A stretch of 64,000 bases of DNA from Microbacterium sp. ET2 (GTDB taxonomy: Bacteria; Actinomycetota; Actinomycetes; Actinomycetales; Microbacteriaceae), in assembly GCF_030347395.1 (NCBI RefSeq), contig NZ_CP128170.1, positions 2,852,001 through 2,916,000 on the forward strand. The letters are read 5' to 3'. The stretch's first letter is position 1. Each line of letters begins with the position of its first letter. The notes under the pieces are model-generated. The model saw nothing but the letters and a program-made list of their open reading frames with translations. It had not been told where the DNA came from and did not search any database. Below, one piece after another: positions 29,263 to 37,493 of the stretch. Position numbers and translations under genes: made by a program.

Positions 29263-29745
29263 GTGGCACGACGTTCAGGACGCGGCTGGGACGCGTCATC
29301 CGACGACCATGACGATCAGGTCCCGGTCGATATCGACTGGGACCACCTGAGAAGCGTCGCGATCGAGGCGGCATCCCGCGCCTACGCCCCGTATTCGCGC
29401 TACCGCGTGGGTGCGGCGGCGCTCGTCTCCGACGGGCGCGTGGTGGCGGGGTGCAACGTCGAGAATGCCTCCTACGGCGTCACGCTCTGCGCCGAATGCG
29501 GACTGGTGTCCGAGCTCCACATGTCCGGCGGCGGTCAGCTCGTGGCGTTCGTGTGCGTCAACGGCGAGAGCGAGACGATCATGCCGTGCGGACGCTGCCG
29601 GCAGCTGCTGTTCGAGCACGCCATCCCCGGGATGCTGCTGGAAACCGTCTCGGGCATCCGCACCATCGACGAGGTGCTGCCCGACGCCTTCGGCCCGCGC
29701 GATCTCGACGCGCGACCGAACCGCGAGTCGGAGTCGGCGCGATGA
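29263..29745 (+). CDS. cdd: Cytidine deaminase
   Basis: Deaminates cytidine and deoxycytidine to the uridines. The zinc site of the homotetrameric class is complete: CAE at residues 76-78 (Cys ligand and catalytic Glu) and PCGRC at 108-112. The substrate loop CNVENASYG precedes it. From the GTG at 29263 it has 160 residues, about 25 more than usual at the N-terminus, which is hydrophilic. I prefer this GTG to one at 29257 because AAGGGG sits five bases ahead. It shares four bases with deoA. Confidence 0.93.
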   Translation: MARRSGRGWDASSDDHDDQVPVDIDWDHLRSVAIEAASRAYAPYSRYRVGAAALVSDGRVVAGCNVENASYGVTLCAECGLVSELHMSGGGQLVAFVCVNGESETIMPCGRCRQLLFEHAIPGMLLETVSGIRTIDEVLPDAFGPRDLDARPNRESESAR

Positions 29746-31052
29746 GCGGCACCGCCGCACCCGAGCCCTTCGACGCCGTCGACATCATCCGCGCCAAACG
29801 CGACGGGCGCGACGTGCCCGAGGATGCGCTGCGCTGGATGATCGACGCCTACACCCGCGGCTACGTCATGGACGCGCAGATGTCGGCGTTCGCGATGGCG
29901 GTGCTGCTCAACGGCATGTCGCGCGACGAGATCCGCGTCATGACCGACGCGATGATCGCCTCCGGCGAGCGGATGAGCTTCGAGGGGCTCGGCAAGACCA
30001 CGGTCGACAAGCACTCCACCGGCGGAGTCGGCGACAAGATCACCCTGCCGCTCGCCCCGCTCGTCGCGGCGTTCGGCGTGGCGGTTCCGCAGCTCTCGGG
30101 CCGCGGACTCGGCCACACCGGGGGCACCCTCGACAAGCTCGAGTCGATCCCCGGTTGGCGCGCCGCACTGTCGAACGAAGAGCTGCACGCGCAGCTGCGC
30201 GACGTCGGAGCAGTCATCTGCGCGGCGGGCTCCGGGCTCGCGCCGGCGGACAAGCGCCTGTACGCCCTGCGTGATGTCACCGGGACCGTCGAGGCCATTC
30301 CGCTCATCGCATCGAGCATCATGTCGAAGAAGATCGCGGAGGGAACGGCCGCGCTGGTGCTGGACGTGAAGTTCGGCTCGGGCGCGTTCATGCAGGACAT
30401 CGATCGTGCCCGCGAGCTGGCGCGCACGATGGTCGGACTCGGCACCGATTCGGGGGTCGCGACGACCGCTCTCCTCACCGACATGAACACGCCGCTGGGT
30501 CGCGCGATCGGCAACGCCAACGAGGTGCGCGAGTCGGTGGAGGTGCTCGCCGGTGGGGGGCCCGCCGACGTCGTGGAGCTGACCGTCGCGCTGGCGCGCG
30601 AGATGCTCGCCCTCGCCGGTCAGCCCGATGCCGACGTCGAGGCAGCCCTCGCGGACGGTCGGGCGATGGACGTCTGGCGGGCGATGATCCGCGCGCAGGA
30701 CGGCGACCCCGACGCGCCGCTCCCCACGGCCCGCGAGACCCACACCGTCACCGCGCCGCGCGGCGGCATCGTCAGCCGCATGGAGGCCCTGCCCTTCGGC
30801 ATCGCCGCCTGGCGCCTGGGAGCAGGGCGCGCTCGCGCCGAGGATGCCGTCATCCACGCGGCCGGTATCGACCTGCACGTCAAGCCCGGCGACCAGGTCT
30901 CCGCGGGCGCACCCGTCTTCACCCTCTCGGCCGATGATGCGGCGCGTTTCGCGCGGGCACTGGACGCCGTCGAGGGGGCGTGGGACATTGGCGAAGACGC
31001 GCCCGCCGCGTCATCCCTCGTTCGCGAACGCATCACCGCCGACTCGATCTGA
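29742..31052 (+). CDS. deoA: Thymidine phosphorylase / pyrimidine-nucleoside phosphorylase
   Basis: A 436-residue enzyme that splits thymidine (or uridine) with phosphate. The family signature SGRGLGHTGGTLDKLES is present, as is KHSTGGVGDK of the phosphate site. N-terminal helices (DIIRAKRDG) and the C-terminal alpha/beta domain fit the nucleoside phosphorylase II family. The ATG overlaps the cdd stop (ATGA). With cdd and add it forms a nucleoside catabolic set fed by the upstream ABC importer. Confidence 0.95.
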   Translation: MSGTAAPEPFDAVDIIRAKRDGRDVPEDALRWMIDAYTRGYVMDAQMSAFAMAVLLNGMSRDEIRVMTDAMIASGERMSFEGLGKTTVDKHSTGGVGDKITLPLAPLVAAFGVAVPQLSGRGLGHTGGTLDKLESIPGWRAALSNEELHAQLRDVGAVICAAGSGLAPADKRLYALRDVTGTVEAIPLIASSIMSKKIAEGTAALVLDVKFGSGAFMQDIDRARELARTMVGLGTDSGVATTALLTDMNTPLGRAIGNANEVRESVEVLAGGGPADVVELTVALAREMLALAGQPDADVEAALADGRAMDVWRAMIRAQDGDPDAPLPTARETHTVTAPRGGIVSRMEALPFGIAAWRLGAGRARAEDAVIHAAGIDLHVKPGDQVSAGAPVFTLSADDAARFARALDAVEGAWDIGEDAPAASSLVRERITADSI

Positions 31053-31086
31053 TTCGCCGCCCGACCCAATCCCCCGGAGGAACACG

Positions 31087-32202
31087 ATGGCCATCGATCA
31101 GCACGGTGACGCCCAGCTGGAGGGCGTGTCTCTGCGGAGCCTGCCCAAGATCTCTCTGCACGACCACCTCGACGGCGGCCTGCGTCCTGCCACGATCGTG
31201 GAGCTCGCCGACGACGCCGACATCGACCTGCCCGAGGACGACGCCGAGGCGCTGGGCGAGTGGTTCGCCGAGAAGAGCGACTCGGGGTCGCTGGTGGAGT
31301 ACCTCAAGACCTTCGACGTCACCCTGTCGGTGCTGCAGACCCGCGAGGGTCTCACGCGGGTGGCGCGGGAGTTCGTCGAGGACCTCGCCGCCGACGGCGT
31401 GATCTACGGCGAGGTGCGATGGGCACCTGAGCAGCACCTGGGCGGCGGCCTCACCCTCGACGAGGTGGTGGAGGCGGTGCAGGACGGCATCGAGGAGGGC
31501 GAGGACCTCTCCGCCGATGCGGGACGCGACATCCGTGTCGGTCAGCTCATCACCGCGATGCGCCACACCGACCGGTCGCACGAGATCGCGCGGCTCGCGG
31601 TGGAGTGGCGTGGGCGCGGCGCCGTCGGTTTCGACATCGCCGGTCCTGAAGACGGCTTCCTGCCTTCGCGGCATCGCAAGGCGTTCGACTACCTCGCGGG
31701 GCAGTTCTTCCCCGTCACGGTGCACGCGGGGGAGGCGGCGGGGCTCGAGTCCATCCGGTCGGCCCTCCTCGACGGTCGCGCCCTGCGTCTCGGGCACGGC
31801 GTGCGCATCGCCGAGGACCTCGACATCGTGCAGCGGTCGGGCGAAGAGGTGCTCGTGGAGTTCGGCGATCTCGCGCGGTGGGTGCGCGACCGCGAGATCC
31901 CCCTGGAGCTGTCGCCCTCGTCGAATCTGCAGACCGGGGCGATCCAGCGGTGGGGCACCGACCTCGAAGACCACCCCTTCGACCTGCTCTACCAGCTGGG
32001 GTTCGCAGTGACGGTCAACGTCGACAACCGGCTCATGAGCCGCACGTCGCTGACGCGCGAGCTCGCGCTGCTCGTCGAGGCCTTCGACTACGGGCTCGAC
32101 GACCTCGAGGCGTTCCAGATGAACGCCGCCGCGGGCGCGTTCCTCCCCGTGGAGCAGCGCGAGGAGCTGATCGACCTCATCTCCGAAGGCTTCGACCGGT
32201 AG
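31087..32202 (+). CDS. add: Adenosine deaminase
   Basis: Converts adenosine and deoxyadenosine to inosine forms. The metal-binding HDH is at residues 25-27, the HAGE motif (VHAGEAAG) near 216, GHG near 240 (RLGHGVRI), and the catalytic Asp region reads TVNVDNRLMS, a variant common in actinobacteria instead of TDDP. The length of 371 is normal. A GGAGGA site precedes the ATG at 31087. It is the last gene of the nucleoside operon; the first 88-bp palindromic repeat begins 14 bases after its stop and may act as terminator. Confidence 0.95.
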   Translation: MAIDQHGDAQLEGVSLRSLPKISLHDHLDGGLRPATIVELADDADIDLPEDDAEALGEWFAEKSDSGSLVEYLKTFDVTLSVLQTREGLTRVAREFVEDLAADGVIYGEVRWAPEQHLGGGLTLDEVVEAVQDGIEEGEDLSADAGRDIRVGQLITAMRHTDRSHEIARLAVEWRGRGAVGFDIAGPEDGFLPSRHRKAFDYLAGQFFPVTVHAGEAAGLESIRSALLDGRALRLGHGVRIAEDLDIVQRSGEEVLVEFGDLARWVRDREIPLELSPSSNLQTGAIQRWGTDLEDHPFDLLYQLGFAVTVNVDNRLMSRTSLTRELALLVEAFDYGLDDLEAFQMNAAAGAFLPVEQREELIDLISEGFDR

Positions 32203-32215
32203 CGCCCGCCCGTCC

Positions 32216-32303
32216 TGTCCCCAACTCCTGCAGAATCGACGGACCCGGCCCCGAAACCTCGGGACTCGGGCCCGCCACCGGCGTTGTGCAGGAGTTAGGG
32301 ACA
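32216..32303. repeat. 88-bp palindromic element, copy A
   Basis: The left arm TGTCCCCAACTCCTGCAGAA is complementary to the right arm (32284-32303) at 18 of 20 positions, around a 48-base centre. It lies between two convergent genes, add and the DUF559 gene. Copies B and C are the same length and have nearly the same arms but different centres. Confidence 0.85.
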
Positions 32304-32307
32304 CGCG

Positions 32308-33150
32308 TCACCGCGCCCGGCGCGCGAGGATGACGGCTCGGATAGCGGTCGCGGTGGCGTCGTAGGCGTACAGAAGGTCTTCCGCCAGGGGGCGGATCGT
32401 TGTGTACCCGAGCGCCGCGGCAGCGATGTCGCGGCGACGATCACGTCGCTGGGCATCCCACCCCTCATGATGCGCCTTGCTGTCGCACTCGATGATCAGC
32501 CATCCGTCGACGACGAAGTCCACCCGTCCCACGCCGGGGATCTGCACTTGGACGTCGACGTCACAGCCGAGCCCGCGGAGGATGAGGCGGACGAGCGTCT
32601 CGGGCCCGGACTCCATGCGGCGATCGAGGAGTCGTCGGAGGGCGCGATAACGATGCGGGAGGCGGCGGAAAACCTCGGCGATGTCAGCTTCGTCGACGAG
32701 GCCGAGGTGCCACGCGCTGTCGAGGGTCGCGATGGCATCGCGGGGAGACTGACACTTCACCGCCTGGGTAAGTGCTCCGATGAGATCGGTAGTGAGGCTG
32801 GATGAAGGCTCGTCCCCACAGCGCCAATGGGCGGTGAACCCAGGTCGGAGCGCCGGGATGCGGCTCGCAGCACGGTCGAACTGGATGTGCAGCCCGGGGT
32901 TCTCCCTCACGAAGACACCGAGCGTCGCGAGGAGCGAGACGCAATCGAGGCGACCTCCGACGCGCCCGGCGTCGAGGAGATCCGGGAGGAGGCGCGGATC
33001 GGCGTACCGGCCCCTGCGGAGACGGATGAGGCGTCCCTCCGACACCAGCCGCCGGACCATCCGCTTGTCGAGCCCCCGCTTGGCAAGTCCCCGCGTGCTG
33101 AGGAAGGTCGCGGAAAGAACCTGCGACGAGGCGAGGTGAGGTGCGACCAC
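32308..33150 (-). CDS. DUF559 domain protein with AbiEi-like N-terminus
   Basis: About 280 residues. The N-terminus looks like the winged-helix of AbiEi-type antitoxins (LSTRGLAKRGLDKRMVRRLV, then RLRRGRYADPRL). The C-terminus is a DUF559 domain with a Vsr/restriction-endonuclease-like core: ESGPETL near residue 200, VDFVVDGWLIIECDS, then the H-x-DxxRD block (HHEGWDAQRRDRRRD). Such proteins are widespread in Microbacteriaceae and uncharacterised. The GTG at 33150 is a guess; the longest frame would start inside repeat copy B. No toxin partner is adjacent. It is enclosed by copies A and B of the 88-bp element, which suggests mobility or insertion. Confidence 0.75.
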   Translation of the reverse strand: MVAPHLASSQVLSATFLSTRGLAKRGLDKRMVRRLVSEGRLIRLRRGRYADPRLLPDLLDAGRVGGRLDCVSLLATLGVFVRENPGLHIQFDRAASRIPALRPGFTAHWRCGDEPSSSLTTDLIGALTQAVKCQSPRDAIATLDSAWHLGLVDEADIAEVFRRLPHRYRALRRLLDRRMESGPETLVRLILRGLGCDVDVQVQIPGVGRVDFVVDGWLIIECDSKAHHEGWDAQRRDRRRDIAAAALGYTTIRPLAEDLLYAYDATATAIRAVILARRAR

Positions 33151-33259
33151 ACGTCCATTCCATGGGCGCGGGCCGATCGGGGGTCGTCGCACGGGCGATC
33201 CGTGGACAGGGTGTGCGGTTCGGCGTGCTGTGCAGGAGAGGTGAGGGCAACCCGGCCAG

Positions 33260-33347
33260 TGTCCCCAACTCCTGCAGAATCGACCTCGCACGGTGACGGA
33301 AGAGCCGTACGGGGCGCGCCAGTGACGTTATGCAGGAGTTAGGGACA
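33260..33347. repeat. 88-bp palindromic element, copy B
   Basis: Left arm identical to copy A over 23 bases (through TCG); right arm matches copy A at all but one of 20 positions. The 44-48-base centre is unrelated. It lies upstream of the DUF559 gene and downstream of the hydrolase gene. Confidence 0.85.
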
Positions 33348-33400
33348 ACCCGGCTCGGACGGGCGGGCGGTTGGGCAGCCCGGCTCGGGCGGCCGGGCGC

Positions 33401-34201
33401 TCAGCGGGGGAGGGCTGCGACGAAGGGGGCGAGGAGGTCGGCGAGCTTCGCGCGCATCTCGGGCAGGGTGATCGAGCCCTCATTGTCACCGGCCTGCGGG
33501 CCGTACGCGCCGAAGGCGGCGTGGTTGGCGCCCTCGATCTCCGTCATCACCGCCTCCTCCGGCAGCAGCGGCCGCGCCTCGGCGATCTTCTCCGGCGTGG
33601 ACAGCCCGTCCTCACTGCCCGCGATGCTGGTCACCGGCACATCCGATCCCGAGATGTCGCCGGCGCAATACGACGCGAAGAGCGCCAGCGCGTCGGCGTC
33701 GCCGGCGAGCTGGCACGCGCGCAGCCCGCCGAGCGAGTGCCCACCGACGATCCACTGCTCCACGTCGGGGACGAGGCCGGTGAACGCCGACAGCGGTCGC
33801 AGGTCGAAGAACGCGAGGTTCAGCCAGGGCTTGGTGATCACGACCGTCACCCCGTCTTCGGCCACGACGTCGGCCATCGTCGCCGCGTAGGCCGCGGCCT
33901 CGACCTTCGCGCCGGGGATGTAGACGAGGCCCACCTCACCCGGCCCGTCGGTGGGCTCGAGGATGACCGCGGTGGAGGTGTCGGTGAAGGAGACCTCGGG
34001 GTTGCTCCGCACCTCGGCGAGCGGTCCGGCCTCCGCCTGCATGACTCCGACCTGGCTCCAGACGACGAGCCCGCCGACGGCGAGCAGAAGAAGCGCACCG
34101 AGCGACCCGAGCACCCACGCCAGCACACGCCGCCAGCGGCGTCGGCGGGGCGCCGGTGGCGTGACCGCTTCGGGAGACCCGTCGTGAGATCCGGATGACA
34201 C
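33401..34201 (-). CDS. Membrane-anchored alpha/beta hydrolase
   Basis: A 266-residue protein with one N-terminal membrane helix (about residues 25-48) after a basic stretch, so the hydrolase domain should lie outside the membrane. The nucleophile elbow is GGHSLGG (Ser near residue 158), with an Asp in DGLSTPEKI and a C-terminal EGANHAAFG supplying the His. It resembles the alpha/beta-hydrolase-fold group around PF12695. The substrate is unknown. The GTG start has TACGCT exactly six bases upstream. It is transcribed away from the mannitol genes' promoter side but on the same strand, 47 bases downstream of mtlD. Confidence 0.82.
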   Translation of the reverse strand: MSSGSHDGSPEAVTPPAPRRRRWRRVLAWVLGSLGALLLLAVGGLVVWSQVGVMQAEAGPLAEVRSNPEVSFTDTSTAVILEPTDGPGEVGLVYIPGAKVEAAAYAATMADVVAEDGVTVVITKPWLNLAFFDLRPLSAFTGLVPDVEQWIVGGHSLGGLRACQLAGDADALALFASYCAGDISGSDVPVTSIAGSEDGLSTPEKIAEARPLLPEEAVMTEIEGANHAAFGAYGPQAGDNEGSITLPEMRAKLADLLAPFVAALPR

Positions 34202-34207
34202 GTGGTG

Positions 34208-34213
34208 AGCGTA
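34208..34213 (-). promoter_or_regulatory. Putative leaderless -10 element of the anchored hydrolase gene
   Basis: TACGCT, six bases before the GTG at 34201. Confidence 0.45.
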
Positions 34214-34248
34214 CCGCCGTGCCTGCCCGAAACCGCGCGCCGCCGGCC

Positions 34249-35403
34249 TCAGCCCGCGAGCGTCGCCTGACGGGCCGCGACCGCGTCTCGCACCCGCGGG
34301 TACAGCGGATGCCCCTCCTCGAGCCCCGTCACGGCGGCGGTCACCGCATCGGCGTCCTGCTCCTGCAGCATGGCCTGCAACTCGACGGCCTGCGGATCAT
34401 CGGGGTCGTCGAACGTGAGCGCCGCCTCCATCGCCGCAACGAGCGCGTCGACGGGCAGCCCGCGTTCGGCGGCCTCCGCCGCCGGCCCGACGAACCGCTC
34501 GTTGCGCGACAGCTTCCGCAGCGGCTGCCGCGCCACGCGGCGCACGTGATCGGGCAGGGCGGGGTTGGCGAAGCGGGCCAGGATCGTTGCGCGGTACTCC
34601 GCCAGTTCCTCGGGGGAGAACTCGTGCTTGGCGATGAGCACCGCCGAGGTCTCCTCCAGCGTCGCCGCGACCGCCGAGGCGATCGAGGGGTCTGCCAGCG
34701 CGTCGGCGATCCGCTCGACCCCGGCACGCGCGCCGAAGTACGCCGTCGCGGCATGCCCGGTGTTCACGGTGAACAGCTTCCGCTCGATGTACGGCGCCAG
34801 GTCGTCGACGAAGTGCGCACCCGGGATCGTGGGCGGGTGGTCGCCGAAGGGGTGTCGCTCGATGGCCCACTCGAAGAACGGCTCGACCGTGACATCCACC
34901 CCCGCGTCCGCGGGCTGTTCGGGCACGATGCGGTCGACGGCGGTGTTGGCGAACACCGCGCGCGTCTCCAGCGCCCCCCATGCCTCGCCCGCGGCCTCGA
35001 CCATCTCCTCGCGCAGCAGGTCGGTGGCGTTGATGGCGTTCTCGCACGCCATGATCTGCAGCGGCGGCGAGGAGGGGTCGCGCAGCGCCAGCCCCGCGAC
35101 CAGGTGGGGCGCGACGAAGCGGAGGATCGTCGGCCCGACTGCCGTGGTCACCACGTTCGCGCCGGCGACCTCCTCGATGACCTCGTCGGGGTGCTCGGCG
35201 CTGTTGATCGCCCGGAACCCCGTGACGACGTGATCCCGCCCGCCTTCCCCGACCTCGTGCACGGTGTACTCCGAGACGGCGTTGATGGCGTCGACGAGCG
35301 GCCCCGCGACATCCGGGAAGACCACCTCGTAGCCGCCCTCGTGCAGCAGCAGCCCGACGAAGCCTCGCCCGATGTTGCCGGCGCCGAAGTGGACGGCCTT
35401 CAT
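34249..35403 (-). CDS. mtlD: Mannitol-1-phosphate 5-dehydrogenase
   Basis: Oxidises mannitol 1-phosphate to fructose 6-phosphate with NAD. The N-terminal nucleotide-binding motif GAGNIGRGFVG is at residues 7-17. The polyol dehydrogenase block KLFTVNTGHAATAYFG is near residue 212, with the conserved Lys and the Asn-His pair of this family. The length of 384 is normal. It overlaps the EIIA gene by four bases at the end of the mannitol PTS operon. Confidence 0.95.
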   Translation of the reverse strand: MKAVHFGAGNIGRGFVGLLLHEGGYEVVFPDVAGPLVDAINAVSEYTVHEVGEGGRDHVVTGFRAINSAEHPDEVIEEVAGANVVTTAVGPTILRFVAPHLVAGLALRDPSSPPLQIMACENAINATDLLREEMVEAAGEAWGALETRAVFANTAVDRIVPEQPADAGVDVTVEPFFEWAIERHPFGDHPPTIPGAHFVDDLAPYIERKLFTVNTGHAATAYFGARAGVERIADALADPSIASAVAATLEETSAVLIAKHEFSPEELAEYRATILARFANPALPDHVRRVARQPLRKLSRNERFVGPAAEAAERGLPVDALVAAMEAALTFDDPDDPQAVELQAMLQEQDADAVTAAVTGLEEGHPLYPRVRDAVAARQATLAG

Positions 35404-35837
35404 TCCACGCCCGCCGCGACGGCGTCGTAGAGCTCCTCGGCGGTCGAGGTCGACTTCAGCCGCGCCACATCGTCCTCCTCGGAGAACAGCAGGGCGATCC
35501 GAGAGAGGATCTCGAGGTGCTCATCGCCCTTGCCGGCGATGCCGATCACGAAGGTCACCTGCTCGCCGTCCCAGTCGACGCCCCCGTCGTAGCGCACGAC
35601 GGACAGACCGGACTCGAGGATGGTGTCCTTCGTCTCGTTGGTGCCGTGGGGGATCGCCAGCTCGTTGCCCATGTAGGTCGAGACGGTCTGCTCGCGCTGC
35701 TGCATCGCATCGAAGTAGGCGCCGGTGACGGCGCCGACCGACTCGAGGATCTCGGCGGCCTCGCGCATCGCCTCCTCGCGCGTCGCGCTGCCGGAGTGGA
35801 TGCGGACCTGCCCCGGGGTGAGGACCTCACGTGCCAT
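35400..35837 (-). CDS. mtlF: Mannitol PTS EIIA component
   Basis: A 145-residue single-domain phosphocarrier that takes phosphate from HPr and hands it to the EIIB domain of MtlA. The active His is His64 in the AIPHGT motif. The length and the fold pattern match PTS EIIA type 2. It lies between mtlA and mtlD; a long hairpin sits in the 96-base gap after mtlA. Confidence 0.94.
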   Translation of the reverse strand: MAREVLTPGQVRIHSGSATREEAMREAAEILESVGAVTGAYFDAMQQREQTVSTYMGNELAIPHGTNETKDTILESGLSVVRYDGGVDWDGEQVTFVIGIAGKGDEHLEILSRIALLFSEEDDVARLKSTSTAEELYDAVAAGVE

Positions 35838-35875
35838 GATTTCGCCTTTCGATCGGTGATGTCGGTGATGAAGCC

Positions 35876-35918
35876 GGATGCCGGGAGCCGCGCGTCCACG
35901 CGTCGGCCCCCGGCATCC
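35876..35918 (-). promoter_or_regulatory. Intercistronic hairpin between mtlA and mtlF
   Basis: GGATGCCGGG and CCCGGCATCC form a perfect 10-bp stem, with inner GCCG/CGGC pairing possible. No T-run. It lies inside the operon, so mRNA stabilisation or partial termination is likelier than full termination. Confidence 0.5.
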
Positions 35919-35933
35919 CGGTTCTGCAGATGC

Positions 35934-37493
35934 TTACGCACCATCCTTGTGCTGATCGCGCACCAATTCCACGACCTCGTCGTAACGGGGCGAGTTCATG
36001 AAGTTGTCCACCGACACGTGGATCGCGTTCGGCGTCTGGCGCCGCGCGCGGTCGGTGAGCTGGTTCTGCGTGATCACCAGGTCGGCGGAGTCGTCGAGCG
36101 CGGCGATGGCTTTGTTGACCACGGTCACGTCCTCGATGCCGGCCTTCTTGATCTTGTTGCGCAGGACGCTGGCACCCATGGCCGAGGAGCCCATGCCGGC
36201 GTCGCAGGCGAAGACGATGCTCTTCACCTCGCGCTCGGTCATGACCGCCGGCTCCACGCCACCGCCGGCCTGAGTGGCTGCGCCGCCGCGAAGGTTCGAC
36301 AGGGCGTCGGAGGACTTGCCCTTGGCCGCCTCGGTCTGGGTGATCGCCGCGCCGAAGGCGTCATCGGTTGCCGCAAGGGCCTCGAGGTCGCGCTTGCGCG
36401 AGGCCCGGAGGATGACCGCGGCGATGAGGAACGTCACGGCCGCCGACAGGATGACCGACAGGATGACTGCGAAGTAGGCGCCGTTCGCGGTCTGCAGCAA
36501 CACCGCGATGATGCTTCCCGGCGCCGCCGGTGCTCGAAGCGCGCCACCGAGGAGCATGTTGGTGGTCACACCGGTCATGCCGCCCGCGATGAGGGCGAGG
36601 ATGACGGCCGGCTTCATCAGCGCGTAGGGGAAGTAGACCTCGTGGATGCCGCCGAAGAACTGGATGACCGCGGCGCCCGGGGCCGACGCGCGGGCAGCGC
36701 CGAGCCCGAAGATCGCGAACGCCAGCAGGAGGCCCAGGCCCGGGCCGGGGTTGGCCTCGAGGAGGAACAGGATCGATGCGCCCTGGTCGTCGGCCTGCTG
36801 GATGCCGAGCGGTGTCAGCACCCCGTGGTTGATGGCGTTGTTGAGGAACAGCACCTTCGCCGGCTCGATGATGATGCTCGTCAGCGGCAGGAGGTTCGCC
36901 TCGACCAGGAAGTCCACCGCGTTGCTGAGCGTGGTCATCAGGCCGTTGACCAGCCACGCGATCGGGTAGAACCCGACGACGGCCATCACGAAGCCCCAGA
37001 TGCCGGCCGAGAACATGTTCACGAGCATCTCGAAGCCTGCGCGGATCTTGCCGTCCCACAGGCTGTCGAGCCACTTCATCGTGTACGCCGCCAGCGGCGC
37101 CATGATCATCGCGCCGATGAACATGTGCACCTGGCCGAGCTCCGAGGCGCCCTCGGGGAGGGTGGCGTTGAAGTCCGCGACCAGCTTGTCCGACCCGGCG
37201 ATGGCGCCCATCACGGCGATCGAGGCCACGACGCCGCCGCGCACGCCGTAGACGATCGTGCCGCCGGTGTAGGCGATGATGATCGGCAGCAGGTAGTGGA
37301 TGAACGGGCCGACGATCGTGGCGAGGTCGGCGTTGGGTGTCCATCCGACCTCGATGAAGAACGCGGTGAAGATGCCCCACGCGATGAGCGCGGGGATGTT
37401 CGGCATGATCATGCCCGACAGGAACGTGCCGAAGCGTTGAACGCCGACCCGCACCCCTCCCGGCTTCTTGGCCGGGACAGACGTCGTTGTCAT
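35934..37493 (-). CDS. mtlA: Mannitol PTS EIICB permease
   Basis: A 519-residue transporter that imports mannitol and phosphorylates it. Residues ~15-350 are the membrane EIIC domain, with GGTIVYGVRGGVVASIAVMGAI and the EIIC-specific GGIHEVYFPY (the conserved GIHE motif). A Gly/Lys-rich linker leads to the EIIB domain, whose phosphocysteine is Cys430 in FACDAGMGSSAMG. Unlike the E. coli protein, EIIA is on a separate chain (mtlF). The ATG overlaps the ptsI stop (ATGA). Confidence 0.96.
   Translation of the reverse strand: MTTTSVPAKKPGGVRVGVQRFGTFLSGMIMPNIPALIAWGIFTAFFIEVGWTPNADLATIVGPFIHYLLPIIIAYTGGTIVYGVRGGVVASIAVMGAIAGSDKLVADFNATLPEGASELGQVHMFIGAMIMAPLAAYTMKWLDSLWDGKIRAGFEMLVNMFSAGIWGFVMAVVGFYPIAWLVNGLMTTLSNAVDFLVEANLLPLTSIIIEPAKVLFLNNAINHGVLTPLGIQQADDQGASILFLLEANPGPGLGLLLAFAIFGLGAARASAPGAAVIQFFGGIHEVYFPYALMKPAVILALIAGGMTGVTTNMLLGGALRAPAAPGSIIAVLLQTANGAYFAVILSVILSAAVTFLIAAVILRASRKRDLEALAATDDAFGAAITQTEAAKGKSSDALSNLRGGAATQAGGGVEPAVMTEREVKSIVFACDAGMGSSAMGASVLRNKIKKAGIEDVTVVNKAIAALDDSADLVITQNQLTDRARRQTPNAIHVSVDNFMNSPRYDEVVELVRDQHKDGA

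Noticed and set aside
32216..32303. The 88-bp elements resemble integron attC sites (GTTAGGG / CCCCAAC near the ends, variable centre).
   Set aside because: The core-site consensus needs a purine first and a pyrimidine last (RYYYAAC / GTTRRRY); both ends deviate, and there is no integrase gene or cassette-like array of promoterless genes.
33151..33291. Longer N-terminus of the DUF559 protein from 33291.
   Set aside because: It would start inside repeat copy B and adds a Cys/Arg/Pro-rich segment not like the family.
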